A stretch of DNA of 41,573 bases, taken from contig NZ_RSCL01000019.1 of the NCBI RefSeq assembly GCF_003991905.1, forward strand, positions 3,054-44,626, given 5' to 3'. Made by a program: the position numbers and the translations under genes. Under the pieces are notes generated by a model. It ran no database searches, was not told the origin of the DNA, and saw only the letters and a list, made by a program, of their open reading frames with translations. This document shows positions 8,068 to 16,621 of this stretch, one piece after another. Positions within the stretch are counted from its first letter, which is position 1. Every line of letters begins with the position of its first letter. Source of the DNA: Dulcicalothrix desertica PCC 7102. Its GTDB lineage: Bacteria > Cyanobacteriota > Cyanobacteriia > Cyanobacteriales > Nostocaceae.

Positions 8068-9147
8068 TCAGCCGCGAAATAAATGCTTTAGAAATGATGG
8101 TTTGTTTTCTTCAACTGGTTTCATTCCCGGCTTGAATGAGGGTCTTCTTATGGTACTTGATATTACTCTATTTCCCGACATTCGTTCATTATGTAGTCGC
8201 GTTGCAAGTCTTTCTATTTTTCTTGCAACTTTAGAATTAGCTGAAGTAATCTCCCAATCATGTAACTGCACAGAAATTTGATTAATAACAGTATCATATT
8301 CTTTGTGGGGTTGTATCATGCCATAACTTAGTCTTTGTATAATCCACCGCTTCTGATCTCCATTTAAACTCTTATCCTCGTGGGTTATTCTTTGCAAATC
8401 TTCCAATGTGACCTGTATTGAATTATCAGCCTTTGGTACTCTCCGTTGATTTTGCCTATTATCTTCATTTCTCATTCTATCGCGAGCTTCATTAAACGTT
8501 GCATCTTCTACTTCGCCTCTAGCCGGATTTGTGTAATTGACATAATCTCTATTAAAACTTTCCTGTACCCTTACATGTGTTAGTTCATGAGCAAGGTTGG
8601 GCAGGCGGTTCTCTGTATCTCTGTGGTAATATACTTCTTGGGTGGAAGGAACTCCGTCGTTAAACCTTCTAATTGTATAAGCTGCTTGACTCGGATGTAT
8701 TTCTGCCCTTCCACTAGCCTCAACTAACTCGCCCATCATATTTCGTATATATCCAGGTGCTTCATTACTTTCACTAAGGGACCTCATCCGACCGAGATCT
8801 GCCTCTACAACGTTATAATCGTCATCACTATCACGCCTAGATCTTCGAGTAGAACTATAAGACGGACTTGCCTCTACAACGTTATAATCGTCATTACGAT
8901 CACGCCTAGATATTCGAGTAGAACTGTAAGACGGACTTGCCTCTACAACGTTATAATTGTCATTACGATCACGCCTAGATCTTCGAGTAGAACTATAAGA
9001 CGGACTTACCTCTACAACGTTATAATCTTCATTACGATCACGCCTAGATCTTCGAGTAGAACTATAAGACGGACTTGCCTCTACAACGTTATAATCGTCA
9101 TCACGATCGCGCCTAGATATTCGAGTATTTCTTGAATCATAAACCAT
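8068..9147 (-). CDS. DUF4157-like CIS-associated protein with HELTH motif and N-terminal repeats
   Basis: A 359-residue protein with a strong GGAGG ribosome site before the ATG. Residues 11-119 are five copies of a charged 23-residue unit, SRRDRNDDYNVVEASPSYSS plus a TRR end. The middle ends in NLAHELTHVRVQ, so HExxH spans residues 187-191 with a downstream Gln, as in DUF4157. That family is strongly enriched in extracellular CIS loci, where members are often toxin-linked or proteolytic. The remainder is charged and helical. It could be a lumen cargo, a cargo-processing peptidase or a structural accessory; the sequence does not decide. No signal peptide is present, as expected for a protein loaded in the cytoplasm. 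It lies between a Pvc16-like gene and the ATPase. Confidence 0.75.
   Translation of the reverse strand: MVYDSRNTRISRRDRDDDYNVVEASPSYSSTRRSRRDRNEDYNVVEVSPSYSSTRRSRRDRNDNYNVVEASPSYSSTRISRRDRNDDYNVVEASPSYSSTRRSRRDSDDDYNVVEADLGRMRSLSESNEAPGYIRNMMGELVEASGRAEIHPSQAAYTIRRFNDGVPSTQEVYYHRDTENRLPNLAHELTHVRVQESFNRDYVNYTNPARGEVEDATFNEARDRMRNEDNRQNQRRVPKADNSIQVTLEDLQRITHEDKSLNGDQKRWIIQRLSYGMIQPHKEYDTVINQISVQLHDWEITSANSKVARKIERLATRLHNERMSGNRVISSTIRRPSFKPGMKPVEENKPSFLKHLFRG
8801..9127 (-). repeat. Five 69-bp tandem repeats within the DUF4157-like gene
   Basis: Unit boundaries recur at 8801, 8870, 8939, 9008 and 9077, exactly 69 bp apart, each encoding 23 residues in frame. The copies are almost identical in DNA (CCTCTACAACGTTATAAT in every unit), so the expansion is recent or kept uniform by conversion. 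The last unit is partial. Confidence 0.95.
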
Positions 9148-9222
9148 AATGTCCTCCGATATAGTAATAAAGTCTTCTATTGTGTCAGCGTAGATGCTGT
9201 TTTAAATGAGACTAAGATCGAA

Positions 9223-10278
9223 TTATGTTAAACAACGGAATGAAACCTGAGTTGCTCCCGTAGAACTTGCTGAATTATTTTGCTCCTGAATATCAGGGGT
9301 TGGTTCATCGACAGAGACTTGTATAGTTGGATGCAGGATAAAAGTCTTTTCATTTGATACCACTTGTTCGCTATTCAAAAACTTATATTTTGGTTGATGG
9401 ACAACCTGAATTTTATGATGCCCAGCGTATATTGCTTGAGGTAATTTAAATAAAATTCTGCTATCCTCAACTACTTGTGGTTCTAATAAATTTTCTCCTC
9501 CGTTCAGACGCAGCAGAGTTATATCACCACTAAGATTTTTCCCACAAATAATTACACTGCTTCCCGCTATAATCTTACCATTTGTAGGCGATGCAACAAT
9601 TTTATGAATTTGTGGCTGCTCCAATGTTTCTTGATTATAACCTGAAGTAAGTAAAGATTTCTTAGAGTCAATAAACACCATTGATACTTCGTAGGCAATT
9701 GAGGGTCGATAAGAACCTTGTAAAAGCGACCACAATCTGGACATCTGTTCTGTATCAAACAAGTTTGGTGTAATTCTTACTTGGTCTAACTGCTCGGTTA
9801 AATCTTCAACAGAAGTTGATTCAATTGCTTGTGCGAAAAGACCGGAACGATTAATTGTTGCAACATGATTTAGGGTTGCTCGAATCATGGCGTTAGATAA
9901 AATTGGAGTTTGATGCATAATATGCATAACATAACCCAATAGTATTTCCGTCTGAAAGTCTTTGTTTCCGTAGGCGGTCAATACATAATGCAAATTAATA
10001 GCTAAGGGGGTATTTGTACCTTCTTCTGTACTGGTTTGGTAATGGGCTAGTTGGTTACGATGGCGCCCACCCAAATCTACATTACGATTTTGCAAAACCT
10101 GGTAGAGAAATAAATTTAGCCGAGGTTGATCATCGACTCCAATCGAAATCTGATCTGGGGGAAGTGTGGTTACTAGCACATTTCCCATGCTCGACAGTGC
10201 TGCATTCTGAACCAAACCGTCTTCTAATAAATTTTTGAATACAGCTGTTATTGCTGCAATCACTAATCCATTACTCAT
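9223..10278 (-). CDS. Pvc16/Afp16-like cap protein (DUF4255) with C-terminal IPT/TIG-like domain
   Basis: A 351-residue protein. The N-terminal 190 residues are the DUF4255 (Pvc16_N) fold, opening MSNGLVIAAITAVFKNLL with the hallmark PRLNLFLYQVLQN near 52-64 and INLHYVLTAYG near 94-104. In CIS particles this domain belongs to the tube terminator/cap at the end far from the baseplate. Residues about 225-320 (HKIVASPTNGKIIAGSSVIICGKNLSG onward) look like an IPT/TIG immunoglobulin-like domain. The tail is short and disordered. It lies 21 bp after the tube gene. A second DUF4255 gene with a different appended domain begins the same operon at 14030. Confidence 0.88.
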   Translation of the reverse strand: MSNGLVIAAITAVFKNLLEDGLVQNAALSSMGNVLVTTLPPDQISIGVDDQPRLNLFLYQVLQNRNVDLGGRHRNQLAHYQTSTEEGTNTPLAINLHYVLTAYGNKDFQTEILLGYVMHIMHQTPILSNAMIRATLNHVATINRSGLFAQAIESTSVEDLTEQLDQVRITPNLFDTEQMSRLWSLLQGSYRPSIAYEVSMVFIDSKKSLLTSGYNQETLEQPQIHKIVASPTNGKIIAGSSVIICGKNLSGDITLLRLNGGENLLEPQVVEDSRILFKLPQAIYAGHHKIQVVHQPKYKFLNSEQVVSNEKTFILHPTIQVSVDEPTPDIQEQNNSASSTGATQVSFRCLT

Positions 10279-10299
10279 AGCTTTTTCTCTATAAATCTT

Positions 10300-10785
10300 T
10301 TATTTCACTCGTTTAAACCCTTCATAAGCTACTTCTACTTCCTCAATTTCTATCTCTTGACTATTAGCTTTAACATCTGCAATTTTGTACCGCGATGGCC
10401 AAGCTGCTGTTAATTCAAATCTTGCCTGGGGTTTTCCATCTTCATAAATCGTTATAAGAGCATTTTTTCTCTGTTTAGCCCAGTTCCCATCCTCAGTCAA
10501 CTCAAACCAGTTCCATAAAGCCATTGAACTTGTCATTCCTCGAAGTAATGTTAAATTTCCGCTCTTAGCATTACCTGGAAGTTTCGTCCGCACAACCCTT
10601 CCTTTGTTTGCCTTACCCCATCGACTCGAAGTAACCTCACTAAACTCAATTACATCCTGCGAATAGTCAAAACCGCGACATTCTAAGAAAACTGCGTCTA
10701 CTACGTCGCTTGAACCATCTAGCTTTAAATGTAAAGAGTAATTAGATGCAGTCAGAAAAACGGGACCTTTAGATGAATTTGGCAT
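10300..10785 (-). CDS. CIS inner tube protein (T4 gp19-like, Afp1-type)
   Basis: At 161 residues it has the normal length of a tube subunit. The central GNAKSGNLTLLRGMTSSMALWNWF and the end EIEIEEVEVAYEGFKRVK are characteristic of the gp19/Hcp-like tail tube family, whose subunits stack as hexamers to make the needle inside the sheath. It lies downstream of a second tube gene and the sheath gene, the usual order in Afp/PVC operons. The two tube genes are separated by 113 bp holding an inverted repeat. Confidence 0.9.
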   Translation of the reverse strand: MPNSSKGPVFLTASNYSLHLKLDGSSDVVDAVFLECRGFDYSQDVIEFSEVTSSRWGKANKGRVVRTKLPGNAKSGNLTLLRGMTSSMALWNWFELTEDGNWAKQRKNALITIYEDGKPQARFELTAAWPSRYKIADVKANSQEIEIEEVEVAYEGFKRVK

Positions 10786-10822
10786 AATTTATTTTGTTGA
10801 ACTAAAAAATATCGAAGTCGAA

Positions 10823-10887
10823 AGAAACCTGGTTTCTATGCAAAGTCGTCGTTTTTATTACAAATTAGAAAAAGAAACCAGGTTTCT
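10823..10887. repeat. Inverted repeat AGAAACCTGGTTTCT between the tube genes
   Basis: AGAAACCTGGTTTCT at 10823-10837 and its reverse complement at 10873-10887 enclose a 35-bp loop; each arm is itself nearly palindromic. Such elements recur in cyanobacterial genomes. In this operon it could tune relative expression of the two tube genes by RNA structure or partial termination. Confidence 0.8.
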
Positions 10888-10898
10888 AGGATTTTAAA

Positions 10899-11357
10899 CT
10901 ATTGTTCGCGCGTGACTTCTTGAGCAACTAACTCTATGGTTTCGCAAATTAATTCTCCACCGCTAGAAGTCATTGAAGAAACCGAATATTTGCAGGGATA
11001 GCATTGCTTAATCTGCCATTCCATAACTGCCTTACCATCTGCATACGCAGTGATTTTTGCATCTTCAAGTTGTCCTTTCCAGTCAGGATTTTTACCTGTA
11101 GGAGGATTAACTTTGTTAAACCAAGTATAGGCACTTTTATCTTTACATCCAGCTAAAACAATTGTTGGGTTTTGCGGTTTAACGGGTGTTGGTCTTGGTT
11201 GCATTGTTTTTTCGCCATTTTTTCCAGAACCAGCAACATGGTCGGTAGGAGGAGCATCCATACCCATATTACTGAACTCCTTGACTGGTAAGTCCTTAAT
11301 TTTAGACCCAGCAGAAAAGGTAAAGCTAGAACACTCAATGTAATCTTGACCTGGCAT
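10899..11357 (-). CDS. Second CIS tube protein (gp19-like)
   Basis: 152 residues with a good ribosome site (AGGAG) before the ATG. The first half is atypical (FTFSAGSKIKDLPVKEFSN, then a Gly/Pro-rich stretch). The second half has the tube-family pattern: WKGQLEDAKITAYADGKAVMEW, then PCKYSVSSMTSSGGELICETIELVAQEV. It lies directly after the sheath gene and before the other tube gene. In multi-tube CIS loci one paralogue forms the shaft and the others form the baseplate-proximal rings; I cannot say which role this has. Cysteines in QCYPCKYS are absent from its neighbour. Confidence 0.8.
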   Translation of the reverse strand: MPGQDYIECSSFTFSAGSKIKDLPVKEFSNMGMDAPPTDHVAGSGKNGEKTMQPRPTPVKPQNPTIVLAGCKDKSAYTWFNKVNPPTGKNPDWKGQLEDAKITAYADGKAVMEWQIKQCYPCKYSVSSMTSSGGELICETIELVAQEVTREQ

Positions 11358-11410
11358 AATTTTTTCTCCTAGTTATTTTGTTCAATGAATAGTTGACTTC
11401 TCTAGAATTA

Positions 11411-13132
11411 TTATTGTTGTTCTGTTTCTAGAGCATTCCACTGGCTAATGCGGAAAACCACAAATTCAGCCGGACGTACTGGACATACACCAACGTCAAT
11501 ATATAAACGCCCTAAAGTCATTGTTTCAGGTGTATTATTTTCAGCATCACATTTGACATAAAATGCTTGGCTAGGAGTTGCCCCAAATAATGCACCCTCG
11601 CGCCATATCCGTTCTAAAAAGTTACTAACCGTATATCTAACCTGCGTCCACAGTTCTTCGTCATTCGGTTCAAAGACAGCCCACTGAGTACCAGCTTCAA
11701 TCGAGCGCTCAATATAACTGATGAGCCTTCTAACGCTGATATAGCGCCATTCTGTTTTGTCAGGTTCAACCAAAGTTCTGGCGCCCCAAATCCGAATTCC
11801 TCGGTTAGGAAATTTACGAATACAGTTGATACCTAACGGGTTAAGAAGTTCTTGCTCTCTAAAGTTGATATCATATGCTAAACCAGTAATTCCTCTAGGA
11901 ACTTCATTTGCAGGCGCCTTATAAACACCCCGTGATTCATCCGTCCGACCCCATACACCCATCATATGCCCAGAAGGAGGAACAATAATTGAGCGGCCTG
12001 CATTTCGAGGATTAGGTACTTTAACCCACGGATAATATAAAGCTCCAAACATGGAACGACGACCAAACTCATCTAACCAATTAACGACATCTTGAGGTGT
12101 ATTGCGATCTGGAGGAGGGTCTAACACAACCATCCGATTCGTTGGTCCTGGCATATTGCCGCTAGTAACACCTTCAGACATGCTGATCATAGTCTCCATC
12201 ACACCATGAACTTGTTCAAGGCTTAAAATTTCAGCTTCATAGGCTCGCATTAAATCTGGAAAGCATATCATTGTAATCTCGTCAATTTCAAAAATGCCGA
12301 GAACCCCAGTTCGCTTACTCCGATCTCCTTCTACTTCACTAGCAAATTTCTCAGGTGTAGAATTTGGCGCTGGAGGCAGTAGTTCATATTCACCATTCAA
12401 GGGGCGCCGAGCTAAAGGCTGTCCAGGCTGGGCAATATCTCCAATCGAAATAAACTTAGAGTTTTTCAGAGCCTCAACAACATAAGTTGCAGCCTGTGTT
12501 TGGGGTTTGGGATCCATACTTAAGTGATTGTATTCCTCAAGCACTTGATCATCTCGGCACACTTTTAAAGAGAAAAACTCACGTGAATCTAATGGTTTTT
12601 CTACTTTATTCGTTCCCGACGGTTGATGTTTAGTTTGTTCGCTCGCATTATCAACATTCTTTGCAGGAGGTAACGCCGCACGAGGTGTTCCATCGTGAAT
12701 TTCGATTGTAATAGACCCGTTATCGAAGTGTTCAGGGCGAATAGATAAATTTAAACTTGGTTTATTACCGCGTCTTGGAATCTCTAAACGAGGCGCCTGC
12801 CGTTTTGAACTTTCTTGACCAATACTAGGAAGTTGGGTTCCAATACTTGTAATCCAACAGCGTCCACCTCCATTCAAAAAATATCCGCGAACAGAGAAAG
12901 GTAAATACGCATCAAACTCTGTAAAACCGTTAGAATTGGGTCGGGCAAAGTATTCAATATACTGAGTCCAACTAGTGACAAGCATAGGTTTAAAAAGTTC
13001 AGCTCCGCCTCGTATATCTTCGGTAAAACCGATAAATCCTGCAACCGAAGTACTGACACCCTCTATAGGACGACTTCCGCGATCTACTTCTTCAACATAC
13101 ACACCTGGTGCAAAATAGTCTAGTCTAGCCAT
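11411..13132 (-). CDS. CIS contractile sheath protein (Afp2/phage tail sheath-like)
   Basis: At 573 residues it is long enough for a full-length sheath subunit. The start LDYFAPGVYVEEVDRGSRPIEGVSTSVAGFIG is the classic sheath N-terminus that forms the linker strands. The C-terminal third carries YIERSIEAGTQWAVFEPN, the RIWREGALFG region, then the conserved end through DVGVCPVRPAEFVVFRISQW. The sheath stores the energy that drives the tube through the target membrane. A strong AGGAG precedes the ATG. Only one sheath gene is present, whereas Afp and PVC have several paralogues; single-sheath loci occur in cyanobacterial and actinobacterial CIS. Confidence 0.95.
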   Translation of the reverse strand: MARLDYFAPGVYVEEVDRGSRPIEGVSTSVAGFIGFTEDIRGGAELFKPMLVTSWTQYIEYFARPNSNGFTEFDAYLPFSVRGYFLNGGGRCWITSIGTQLPSIGQESSKRQAPRLEIPRRGNKPSLNLSIRPEHFDNGSITIEIHDGTPRAALPPAKNVDNASEQTKHQPSGTNKVEKPLDSREFFSLKVCRDDQVLEEYNHLSMDPKPQTQAATYVVEALKNSKFISIGDIAQPGQPLARRPLNGEYELLPPAPNSTPEKFASEVEGDRSKRTGVLGIFEIDEITMICFPDLMRAYEAEILSLEQVHGVMETMISMSEGVTSGNMPGPTNRMVVLDPPPDRNTPQDVVNWLDEFGRRSMFGALYYPWVKVPNPRNAGRSIIVPPSGHMMGVWGRTDESRGVYKAPANEVPRGITGLAYDINFREQELLNPLGINCIRKFPNRGIRIWGARTLVEPDKTEWRYISVRRLISYIERSIEAGTQWAVFEPNDEELWTQVRYTVSNFLERIWREGALFGATPSQAFYVKCDAENNTPETMTLGRLYIDVGVCPVRPAEFVVFRISQWNALETEQQ

Positions 13133-13187
13133 GTAAAAAGCTCCTTAATTTGTTGGATAATTGATTGACGTAAATATTTAATGTGCG

Positions 13188-14030
13188 TTAGCGCGCGGGC
13201 ATAAGTAATATCTCTTCGGGGACACATGATTTTCCGTCTACAAAAACATTACAAGTCTTAACCTCATACCCAGACCGTTTAAGCTGTAAAATGTAGTTTC
13301 CAGAGGTCAAATTTTCAAACACAAAATACCCTTCCTCGTTGCTAGTTGCTGATTTTTCGGTTCCTTCAAGTACAATTAGCACTCGTTTTAACGGCTTTGA
13401 GGTCAAAATATTTTTAACAACGCCAGCAATAGCAACTTTCTGAATTTTAGATTTGCTCTTACTAGCTGAAATTGAATTATTAACCCCAAGATGTCGTCCC
13501 GTGACTAATGGTACAGTTGTTTTCCTCCATACATTAAATGGAACGGTTACTGTCAAATAAATAGCAGGTCGTACAGGAATAGAAAAAGAACTCCATATAC
13601 TTTCTACATTAACAGGCGGGTCACTAGTGACTGATAATGATAAGTTACCGTGACCACGAAGATCAGGAGTTAAAAACTCCTCTTGCAATAGTCGGTTACG
13701 CATTAACAGCAGTAGAGTTTCAGATAAAAGATGAAGCTCTCCTAACACAGTGCGATCATGGGCTGTAATCACAATAGAGATATCAAAGCAACTAGGCGCT
13801 CTACATATTTCTGCAACCTGTCGTGAATCATCAAAATAGCGCTCAACATGTCTGCCATTATTTGGTATTTTTTTGCTAATTCTAACATCATAGAGATAGA
13901 GATTAAGTAATAGCTCCTTATTACTATTTTCTAAACTTGAAGGGGGACTAAAGTTAATTTGCTCAGTGCTAGTAAGAATACCTCCACTAGCCAACATTTC
14001 GGCAAGAGTTTGAAGAATCGAATTCAGCAT
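13188..14030 (-). CDS. Second DUF4255 (Pvc16-like) protein with carboxypeptidase-regulatory-like domain
   Basis: 280 residues. The N-terminal 175 residues are DUF4255: MLNSILQTLAEML, NKELLLNLYLYDVRISK near 37-52 and DISIVITAHDRT near 86-97. The end (about 195-275, IAGVVKNILTSKPLKRVLIVLEGT, then a GNYILQLKRSGYE turn) fits a carboxypeptidase-D regulatory-like beta sandwich. It is the first gene of the minus-strand operon, so it is expected to be a cap/terminator protein. The 174-bp upstream region, including a possible operator, is duplicated at 16345-16518. Confidence 0.85.
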   Translation of the reverse strand: MLNSILQTLAEMLASGGILTSTEQINFSPPSSLENSNKELLLNLYLYDVRISKKIPNNGRHVERYFDDSRQVAEICRAPSCFDISIVITAHDRTVLGELHLLSETLLLLMRNRLLQEEFLTPDLRGHGNLSLSVTSDPPVNVESIWSSFSIPVRPAIYLTVTVPFNVWRKTTVPLVTGRHLGVNNSISASKSKSKIQKVAIAGVVKNILTSKPLKRVLIVLEGTEKSATSNEEGYFVFENLTSGNYILQLKRSGYEVKTCNVFVDGKSCVPEEILLMPAR

Positions 14031-14038
14031 AAGTAAAC

Positions 14039-14212
14039 ATCTAATTCGTTTCTATATATTCAGATTAAGCGATATTTTAGCCACTGCAATCAGACAGAAG
14101 TCTGAGTTAGGAACCATTTACTTGTAATAACATATGACATAATTATGCAGCACGGCGCCTCCACGAGCGTTGCCACCAAAACCCGCACGCGAAACGTATA
14201 AAATATTCTTGT
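14039..14212. promoter_or_regulatory. 174-bp upstream region, copy 1 of 2
   Basis: This block matches 16345-16518 over its whole 174 bp without gaps and with only a few substitutions. Each copy begins 6-8 bp before the ATG of a minus-strand gene. It contains the small palindrome CAGACAGAAGTCTG (14091-14104) abutting GAGTTAGG and ends near GTATAAAATATTCTTG. It is likely the operon promoter region for the sheath/tube genes and may also have served a divergent transcript. Confidence 0.7.
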
Positions 14213-14278
14213 GGAGTGTAAATCAACTTACCTGATATCTTGCACCTACACCCAAGAAGGGTGGGGCTATACAAACAA

Positions 14279-14297
14279 AGCCTGCCGGGAGCAGGCT
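14279..14297. other. Small stem-loop in the intergenic region
   Basis: AGCCTGC and GCAGGCT form a 7-bp perfect stem around CGGGA. It lies between the upstream block and the pseudogene remnant. There is no T tract, so a terminator role is uncertain. The rest of 14213-14353 holds no gene I can support. Confidence 0.4.
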
Positions 14298-14353
14298 ATA
14301 AATCTTGATTTGACGTATTGTTGATAAAAATATATGTCTATTAAATAACAAAT

Positions 14354-14822
14354 AAAGTTCTTGAAGCAAACGCCAAGGTAAATTTTTGCGATTGCCACAT
14401 CAACTTAACTAACTGAAGGGTTAATTCAGAAAACTATCGCCTACGATGGTCTTTTAGTTTATGTACCTGCCTACAAAACTCAAAATTTACCAAGCGTGTT
14501 ACAAGGTAAAATCAGTTTACCCAATTGCAGCAAATTTTTACAGGGCAACTTACCAACTGGAAGCAGCTAGTTTTAAATTTTCCTGACCTGCCATTCAACC
14601 CTATCGACCGACAGAACCAGAAGCATTACGCCTGTTCCAAGAAAAAGTGCCGCTTCAAACTCCACCTAAAAACTATACAGTATCTTCATCTATTATGAAT
14701 CGTTAGGGAACGAATTATTATGGCAATCCAAACTCACCGTTGTCCAGAGGCAAGCTGCTCTTTCTTTAATCCCCCTATGCAGGAATTTATCTCTTGTACT
14801 CATGCTTATCTCTACTGGGACA
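14354..14822 (+). pseudogene. Decayed partial copy of the pseudokinase-PBP and FHA genes
   Basis: Three segments match downstream genes in order. 14354-14648 matches about 18751-19046 (PBP domain), 14649-14774 matches 19503-19628 (gene end, intergenic DNA and FHA gene start), and about 14773-14821 matches about 19902-19949 (FHA domain). Two deletions of roughly 456 and 270 bp separate them, and single-base indels break the frame. The original gene junction, including the sequence around TATTATGGCAATCC, is preserved, so this is a copy of genomic DNA spanning both genes, not a distant homologue. Confidence 0.93.
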
Positions 14823-14946
14823 CGAAAAAATGGGCGAACAGGGAGTCATTATACCGATTATTTTTTTAGCTTTAAACCATTACGTCTAATAACCTTCTGC
14901 CAGTAAACAACATCACAAAACAATCTTTTAAACAGAAAACAAAGCC

Positions 14947-16338
14947 CTATGTTGTTTGGTTTTTTATTTCGGCATCAATTGTCTCTATTGTTGTTTTCTC
15001 TGTCTCTGTTTCTATATCAGTCGATTGTCCCACCAAATTTTGCTCCGTTGTACTGTCTTCTATCTTATCTTTCTCCTGAAAATGAGCTAATAATGATTCT
15101 TGGATATAATTAAAAGTATTAAAAGCTTGTTGCACTTCTTCCCTTGATATTTGTTTCATTGATGAGTCTTTATGTAACGCTTTTGAAATGTTTTCTTGAG
15201 TGATTGTTTTTTTATGTACTACTGCACTAGTTTGTGTCTTATCTTGTGGTGAGATAGTATCTTCTGCTCGCTTGACAATATCATTGGCTAGTCGTTCGCT
15301 AAAACCAATTAAAAACGCAATTGTGAAATATAAAAAATATTGTTTTTCTGAATTATAACTTGATTTTTGGCTTGAATTCTCATCTGATTTTTGGCTTGAA
15401 TTCTCATGTGAATATAAAAGTGGAGAAGTTATAATCCCTGAACTAAGCATTGAACAAACTAAAATAGCGAAAGCAGTACCAATCAATGGTTTAGCGAAAC
15501 CAACTAGAATAGGAGTCGCTGACTCTTTATAATCTGTGCTTTTGTATTGATCAAGTCTAATAAAAATACTAACTATACTCCCAAATGCTCCAGCAAAAGC
15601 AACCATAATTACTAAAGATGAATTTTTTAATAACAGTCCTAAATTAAATGATATTCTTTGTAGCGCATCTTCTAATTGTGATTGTACTTGTGCTTTTGTT
15701 GTAGGTTCTACTTGTGGTTTTTTAATACCTTCAGAAACGTTAGATTTATCTTTAGCTGCATCGATTAGCAAATATGTAGGAATCTGTGCAATATCAGGCA
15801 TCAGAGTTAATACAATGGAAGTAGTTAAACTGACTGGTATTATGATAGCATAAATTGGAATAGCCATTGCAAGTCCAAAAAGAACTTTTGTTGGTGTTGA
15901 AAATTCGCGAGTAGCGCGTTGAAACAAAGTTTTAATAAAGCCAAAGCAAAGTTTACGATTTAAAAAATATTCAGTTTCATATCTTAATTTTCTAGCAAAC
16001 ATTAGTTCTCTTGGTGGTTCAAAAAGACCATCTAAAGCTATTTTAAAACAATTTAATCTTAATTGTAAATACTTGATGTTATCTATGTTATAAGACTTTT
16101 TTTGGTTTTTTTTGTATATTTTTAGTATATACTCTTGAAACCGTTGTAATAAAGTAATTTGTTGTGCTATTTCTTTTTGAATATCATTTGGTAAAATATC
16201 TTTTGAACGAATTTTTTTGTGAGTCTCTTCAATAATTTTAAAAATATCTACTTGCATAGATTGAAGAATTTCACAACTATAAGCTTGCATATTTTGAGGT
16301 AATTTATCTCGATTCTCTTGTTCCTGTGGTTGAGTCAT
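14947..16338 (-). CDS. Four-helix membrane protein of unknown function in the CIS locus
   Basis: 463 residues. The N-terminal 150 are charged and helical (cytoplasmic-like). Hydrophobic segments lie at about 152-182, 238-260, 276-300 and 333-347. The pair FAGAFGSIVSIFIRLDQY and GFAKPLIGTAFAILV resembles a hypothetical cyanobacterial membrane-protein type I cannot name. A loop repeats ENSSQKS twice (312-325), and the C-terminal 110 residues are polar. There is no signal peptide. The gene lies between a decayed duplicate and the second 174-bp upstream copy, and therefore probably uses the same promoter as the sheath operon. It could anchor the injection apparatus to a membrane, which is inference from position only. 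Its very AT-rich codon use differs from the sheath and baseplate genes and hints at separate acquisition. Confidence 0.75.
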   Translation of the reverse strand: MTQPQEQENRDKLPQNMQAYSCEILQSMQVDIFKIIEETHKKIRSKDILPNDIQKEIAQQITLLQRFQEYILKIYKKNQKKSYNIDNIKYLQLRLNCFKIALDGLFEPPRELMFARKLRYETEYFLNRKLCFGFIKTLFQRATREFSTPTKVLFGLAMAIPIYAIIIPVSLTTSIVLTLMPDIAQIPTYLLIDAAKDKSNVSEGIKKPQVEPTTKAQVQSQLEDALQRISFNLGLLLKNSSLVIMVAFAGAFGSIVSIFIRLDQYKSTDYKESATPILVGFAKPLIGTAFAILVCSMLSSGIITSPLLYSHENSSQKSDENSSQKSSYNSEKQYFLYFTIAFLIGFSERLANDIVKRAEDTISPQDKTQTSAVVHKKTITQENISKALHKDSSMKQISREEVQQAFNTFNYIQESLLAHFQEKDKIEDSTTEQNLVGQSTDIETETEKTTIETIDAEIKNQTT

Positions 16339-16344
16339 AATACA

Positions 16345-16518
16345 ATCTAATTCGTTTCTACATATTCAGATTAAGCGATATCTTAGCCACTGCAATCAGA
16401 CAGAAGTCTGAGTTAGGAACCATTTACTTGTAATAACATATGACATAATTATGCAGCACGGCGCCTCTACAAGCGTTGCCACCAAAACCCGCACGCAAAA
16501 CGTATAAAATATTCTTGT
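16345..16518. promoter_or_regulatory. 174-bp upstream region, copy 2 of 2
   Basis: A near-identical copy of 14039-14212, including CAGACAGAAGTCTG (16397-16410) followed by GAGTTAGG. It lies 6 bp before the ATG of the membrane-protein gene and about 200 bp before the divergent response-regulator ATG. Shared upstream DNA predicts co-regulation of the membrane protein and the sheath operon. Confidence 0.7.
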
Positions 16519-16621
16519 ATATTTATCTTACTTTTGATAGATGCAAACACAACTGAAATATAATACCTCTTTCAGAAAATATAAATCAGAATATATATTA
16601 ACCCTGATTAGGGTTTTCAAG

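Noticed and set aside
8045-8281. Plus-strand open frame of 78 codons
   Set aside because: It overlaps the end of the DUF4157-like gene antisense, has no ribosome site and no recognisable protein features.
5788-14030. Cluster as a prophage or R-type tailocin
   Set aside because: There are no capsid, terminase, lysis, integrase or tail-fibre genes; DUF4255 proteins, the Afp15-like ATPase and the DUF4157-like protein identify an Afp/PVC-type CIS.
14354-14822. Possible independent small genes or a mobile element on the plus strand
   Set aside because: It aligns in order with the downstream pseudokinase and FHA genes with deletions and frameshifts, so it is a decayed duplicate.
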